Assembly (NCBI GenBank): GCA_024697625.1
Contig: JAILFJ010000172.1
Span: 18,235-82,234 of the forward strand
Direction of reading: 5' to 3'
Source: Oscillospiraceae bacterium
GTDB lineage: Bacteria > Bacillota > Clostridia > Oscillospirales > Oscillospiraceae
DNA length: 64,000 bases
A program made the position numbers and the translations under genes. The notes under the pieces are model-generated. The model was given only the letters and a program-made list of their open reading frames with translations, ran no database searches and was not told the origin of the DNA. Of the stretch, positions 61,993 through 64,000 are shown piece after piece; the stretch's first letter is position 1, and every line of letters starts with the position of its first letter.

Positions 61993-62052
61993 CCTTTCGT
62001 TAAACCGTGTGGGTATCGCTCCTGATAGCGAACCGGTATTGCAGCACCCTTG

Positions 62053-62072
62053 GGACCGCCTCCGGGCGGTCC
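62053..62072 (+). terminator. Hairpin after the HAD gene
   Basis: Stem GGACCGCC/GGCGGTCC with a TCCG loop, 60 bases past the stop. There is no strong T-run, so termination strength is doubtful. Confidence 0.45.
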
Positions 62073-62113
62073 TGTGCTTATGTTGAAGAGATAGGAAGGC
62101 TTAACAGGGTATG

Positions 62114-62143
62114 CGAAAAGGGAAGCGGAGTCTCCCCCGCTTC
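62114..62143 (-). terminator. Terminator of the YjbR-flavodoxin unit
   Basis: Minus-strand stem GAAGCGG/CCGCTTC with an 8-base loop followed by CCTTTTCGC. It overlaps the last codon of the flavodoxin pseudogene. Confidence 0.65.
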
Positions 62144-62440
62144 AAATTCTCTTCCCGTCCGCTATATTCACCTCGGGGTAAGCTGCTTTCATATCCGCCA
62201 TACTGTCCTGAATATTGCCGCCGCCGGAAGTGGCAAAGAGATGGACTGTTTTTCCCTTCAGATCCGCCTGATCAAAGAAGGTCCCAGAGATTCTCGGATG
62301 TATGTACTACCAGATGGGATAGCCGACCCAGATTACCTCAGCATCTGCCAGATCTGAAATTGCCGTGATCTCCAGCCTGCAGGAAGAGTCTTCGAGCCCT
62401 TTCAGATTCCGGTTGCTGTTGTCTTGATTACCTCGCTCAT
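62142..62440 (-). pseudogene. Flavodoxin pseudogene
   Basis: Minus-strand frame reads ISDLADAEVIWVGYPIW, then an in-frame TAG, then GTFFDQADLKGKTVHLFATS, GGGNIQDSMADMKAAYPEV and a stop. This is the second half of a flavodoxin_4-type protein (VIWIGYPIWW, GKTxxxFxTSGG pattern). The N-terminal FMN-loop part is lost: the ATG at 62440 opens a 12-codon frame ending in TGA, then a frameshift is needed to reach the rest. The ATG overlaps the YjbR stop, showing a former operon. Confidence 0.75.
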
Positions 62441-62796
62441 CTTCTCATTCCTTTCGTCATCTCATAGCTGATTTCCAGCAGTTCTTTTATCGTCTCGTCC
62501 GACGCCGTACCGTCAAGCAGTATCGTCAGCCAGTGGTCTTTGTTCATGTGGTAGCCGGGAAGTATTCCGGGGAGGCTAAGGTATGCGCCCATCATCAATG
62601 GACTGCATTTCACATCGATGATGTCCACTGTGCCGTCACAATCAATGCCGAGACGCAGATACCGGACAGCAAGCCCGACCGCAAACCACTTCCTGTTGCT
62701 TTCATGTCTAAGGACGTAATTCTCATCATCCCAGGGGTAATCCGGATTGACAGAGTAATAGTCACGGACATAGGATACCAGTTCTGGTTTGGTCAT
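62437..62796 (-). CDS. YjbR/MmcQ-family protein
   Basis: A 119-residue protein of the YjbR (CyaY-like fold) family. Recognisable are YPWDDENYVLRHESNRKWFA near the N-terminus and GYHMNKDHWLTILLDG, the conserved N-K-x-H-W block. The C-terminus DETIKELLEISYEMTK is typical. Function is poorly known; some members bind DNA. It is intact but its downstream flavodoxin partner is dead. Confidence 0.9.
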   Translation of the reverse strand: MTKPELVSYVRDYYSVNPDYPWDDENYVLRHESNRKWFAVGLAVRYLRLGIDCDGTVDIIDVKCSPLMMGAYLSLPGILPGYHMNKDHWLTILLDGTASDETIKELLEISYEMTKGMRR

Positions 62797-62882
62797 CTTT
62801 GCACCTTCTTCCGTCTTCTCATATACGGCTCATCCGCCATATCCCTCCGCTTCTATTATACTTGGCGTGACGAATGTATACT

Positions 62883-63827
62883 CTACAGCTTCCTCATAAC
62901 ATCGACGAACTCATCAATTGTATACGAACCATCGAGGCCGAATTCTTTCTTTGAGAAAACCATAAAATAGCGGTAATCCTTGCCTGACTGCTGCTGCCAT
63001 TTCCTTCCAAGTTCGAGCTTATCCTTACTGTCGTCTCCGTCAAGATGATCACCCTTTGCTTCGATCAGGACAAGTTTTCCGGATTTTGTCATAACCATAA
63101 AATCCGGGTAGTGATAAAACCATCCATTGATGAAGAAGTCCTTTCTCTCGATAATGCGATGCCACCATTTGACATTCTCAAGGCTGACAACAACATCGAT
63201 TACCTTTCGCTCGAAGGTGTTAAGATCATCCTTTTCCGCTTCATACAATGATTTGGGAATTGTGTCAATCGTTTTCGCCGGTGTAATAACCTCAGCAAGT
63301 TTATAAACCTCTTCGCACGTAATCGTCCCGCTGTCCAGCCATTTGGAGAACTTCTTCTGTCTGAAGTCATCCTCCAGCGCTTCTATCTTTTCCCGAATCT
63401 TGTTTGCATACGTAGGGATGGATGTCTCCATAACAGACAATTCTTCCTCTGTCATGTTGGAGATGACCTGCTTTATGTATTCCTCAACTTCCGCGGCTAT
63501 ATACCTGTCATTTTTGTTAACCTGATGTGCTATTACGCTGGCGCAGTGTTGCCGGTGATCCCCGTTCGGAAAGGTCTCTAACAGCTTTTTGTAGAATTCC
63601 TCGTCTGCGCCAGTGATTTTCACATACTTGGGTATTGCTTCTTCGCCAGTTTCAGAAATATCAACTCTATAGGTCACCCCTGTTGACAGAGTAAAATTGA
63701 CATGGGCATCCTGTCCTCTAAGAGAAAAACCCTTAGGGAAACGCTGAACAAAAACACTTAATAGGTCAGCGAGTCCCAGAATTCGTATTTTTTCGCAGAA
63801 TCCTGCGGATATTACTTCAAAACAGGT
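62883..63827 (-). pseudogene. C-terminal fragment of a helicase/type III restriction-like protein (PD-(D/E)XK nuclease part)
   Basis: The frame is open from 63827 (after a TAG) to the stop at 62883, but the only start-like codon is GTG 63677, giving 264 residues without a good ribosome site. The C-terminal region has a PD-(D/E)XK nuclease core: YPDFMVMTKSGKLVLIEAKGD, then KLELGRKWQQQSGKDYRYFM. This block is the usual end of DEAD/DEAH restriction-type helicases. The helicase domains are missing and a transposase-like tail lies just upstream, so this is most likely the truncated end of a defence gene. Whether the fragment is still expressed is unknown. Confidence 0.6.
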
Positions 63828-63905
63828 CTATTCTACGCCTTAGTGTCCCCAGTTTTTATCTGTTTTCCGGGTGTTCTCCTGGAAGAGGGCGCAATACGCC
63901 TCTGT

Positions 63906-64000
63906 TCATGCATTACAGAACTGTTCAGTACGTCCTCCACGAATCAACATAAGTAGATTTGCGCAGGCAAAGAGCATATGGAACCGATTCAGATTCTTCT
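63906..64000 (-). pseudogene. Possible transposase C-terminus at the right edge
   Basis: Minus-strand frame entering from the edge ends KNLNRFHMLFACANLLMLIR, then a short tail and TGA. The hydrophobic-basic pattern resembles the last residues of IS-type transposases. Only 31 residues are visible, so the call is tentative and the gene may be intact beyond the window. Confidence 0.35.

Overview
The window is a stretch of chromosome from an anaerobic, moderately GC-rich Gram-positive bacterium. It is most likely a gut-type Clostridia member (Oscillospiraceae or Lachnospiraceae-like). The reasons are clostridial-style signal peptides, giant multi-domain surface proteins with BspA/LRR and Big_2-type Ig domains, a Lon protease with its own TetR regulator, strong AGGAGG ribosome sites, and a set of Tat-exported flavin, iron and molybdenum redox proteins. 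There is one tRNA (Thr, CGU), no rRNA, no CRISPR array and no intact insertion sequence. Species assignment is inference; no database was searched.

Left part (1-24.5 kb). The window opens with the C-terminus of a FAD-dependent fumarate-reductase-like flavoprotein. Next come a metallophosphoesterase, a strong terminator followed by a likely group II intron remnant, and a MalY/PatB aminotransferase. A huge LRR/Ig surface protein (1867 aa) follows, then a complete Tat-exported FMN/FAD flavoprotein, a GreA-like factor and a cation diffusion facilitator. A second giant surface protein (1294 aa) is preceded by a recombination scar in which an InlB/BspA gene fragment meets the tail of a PepSY gene on the other strand. 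After that lie a MoxR ATPase/VWA pair, a DMT exporter, a thioredoxin-reductase-like enzyme, an unknown membrane protein and an acyltransferase.

Middle (24.6-41 kb). This holds tRNA-Thr, a HpcH/HpaI aldolase, lon with an upstream tetR (similar palindromes lie at both genes), a tiny MraY-like membrane protein, and a VWA protein next to a macro-domain protein. Then comes a leftward anaerobic respiration block: moeA, then a DMSO-reductase-family catalytic subunit and its 4Fe-4S subunit behind a sigma-A promoter and a structured leader that looks like a molybdenum-cofactor-type riboswitch. These are followed by a Tat-exported flavodiiron-rubredoxin fusion and a tightly coupled trio of P-loop NTPase, radical SAM protein and polyferredoxin. 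The block appears to couple cofactor supply to an exported molybdoenzyme and to oxygen or NO detoxification.

Right part (41-64 kb). A complete dipeptide/oligopeptide ABC operon is translationally coupled to an M32 carboxypeptidase, suggesting peptide import followed by cytosolic hydrolysis. Glycogen phosphorylase with a small acidic membrane protein comes next, then the third giant surface protein (1766 aa). An iron/polyamine-type ABC importer with a fused double permease and an overlapping HAD hydrolase follows. The right edge is degraded: a flavodoxin pseudogene behind a YjbR gene, a truncated helicase/restriction-type PD-(D/E)XK nuclease fragment, and a transposase-like tail.

The three giant secreted proteins share a C-terminal module of about 700-800 residues that I do not recognise as a named family. 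The riboswitch-like leader, the tetR/lon operators, the exported flavodiiron fusion and the NTPase/radical SAM/ferredoxin trio are the other main points of interest.
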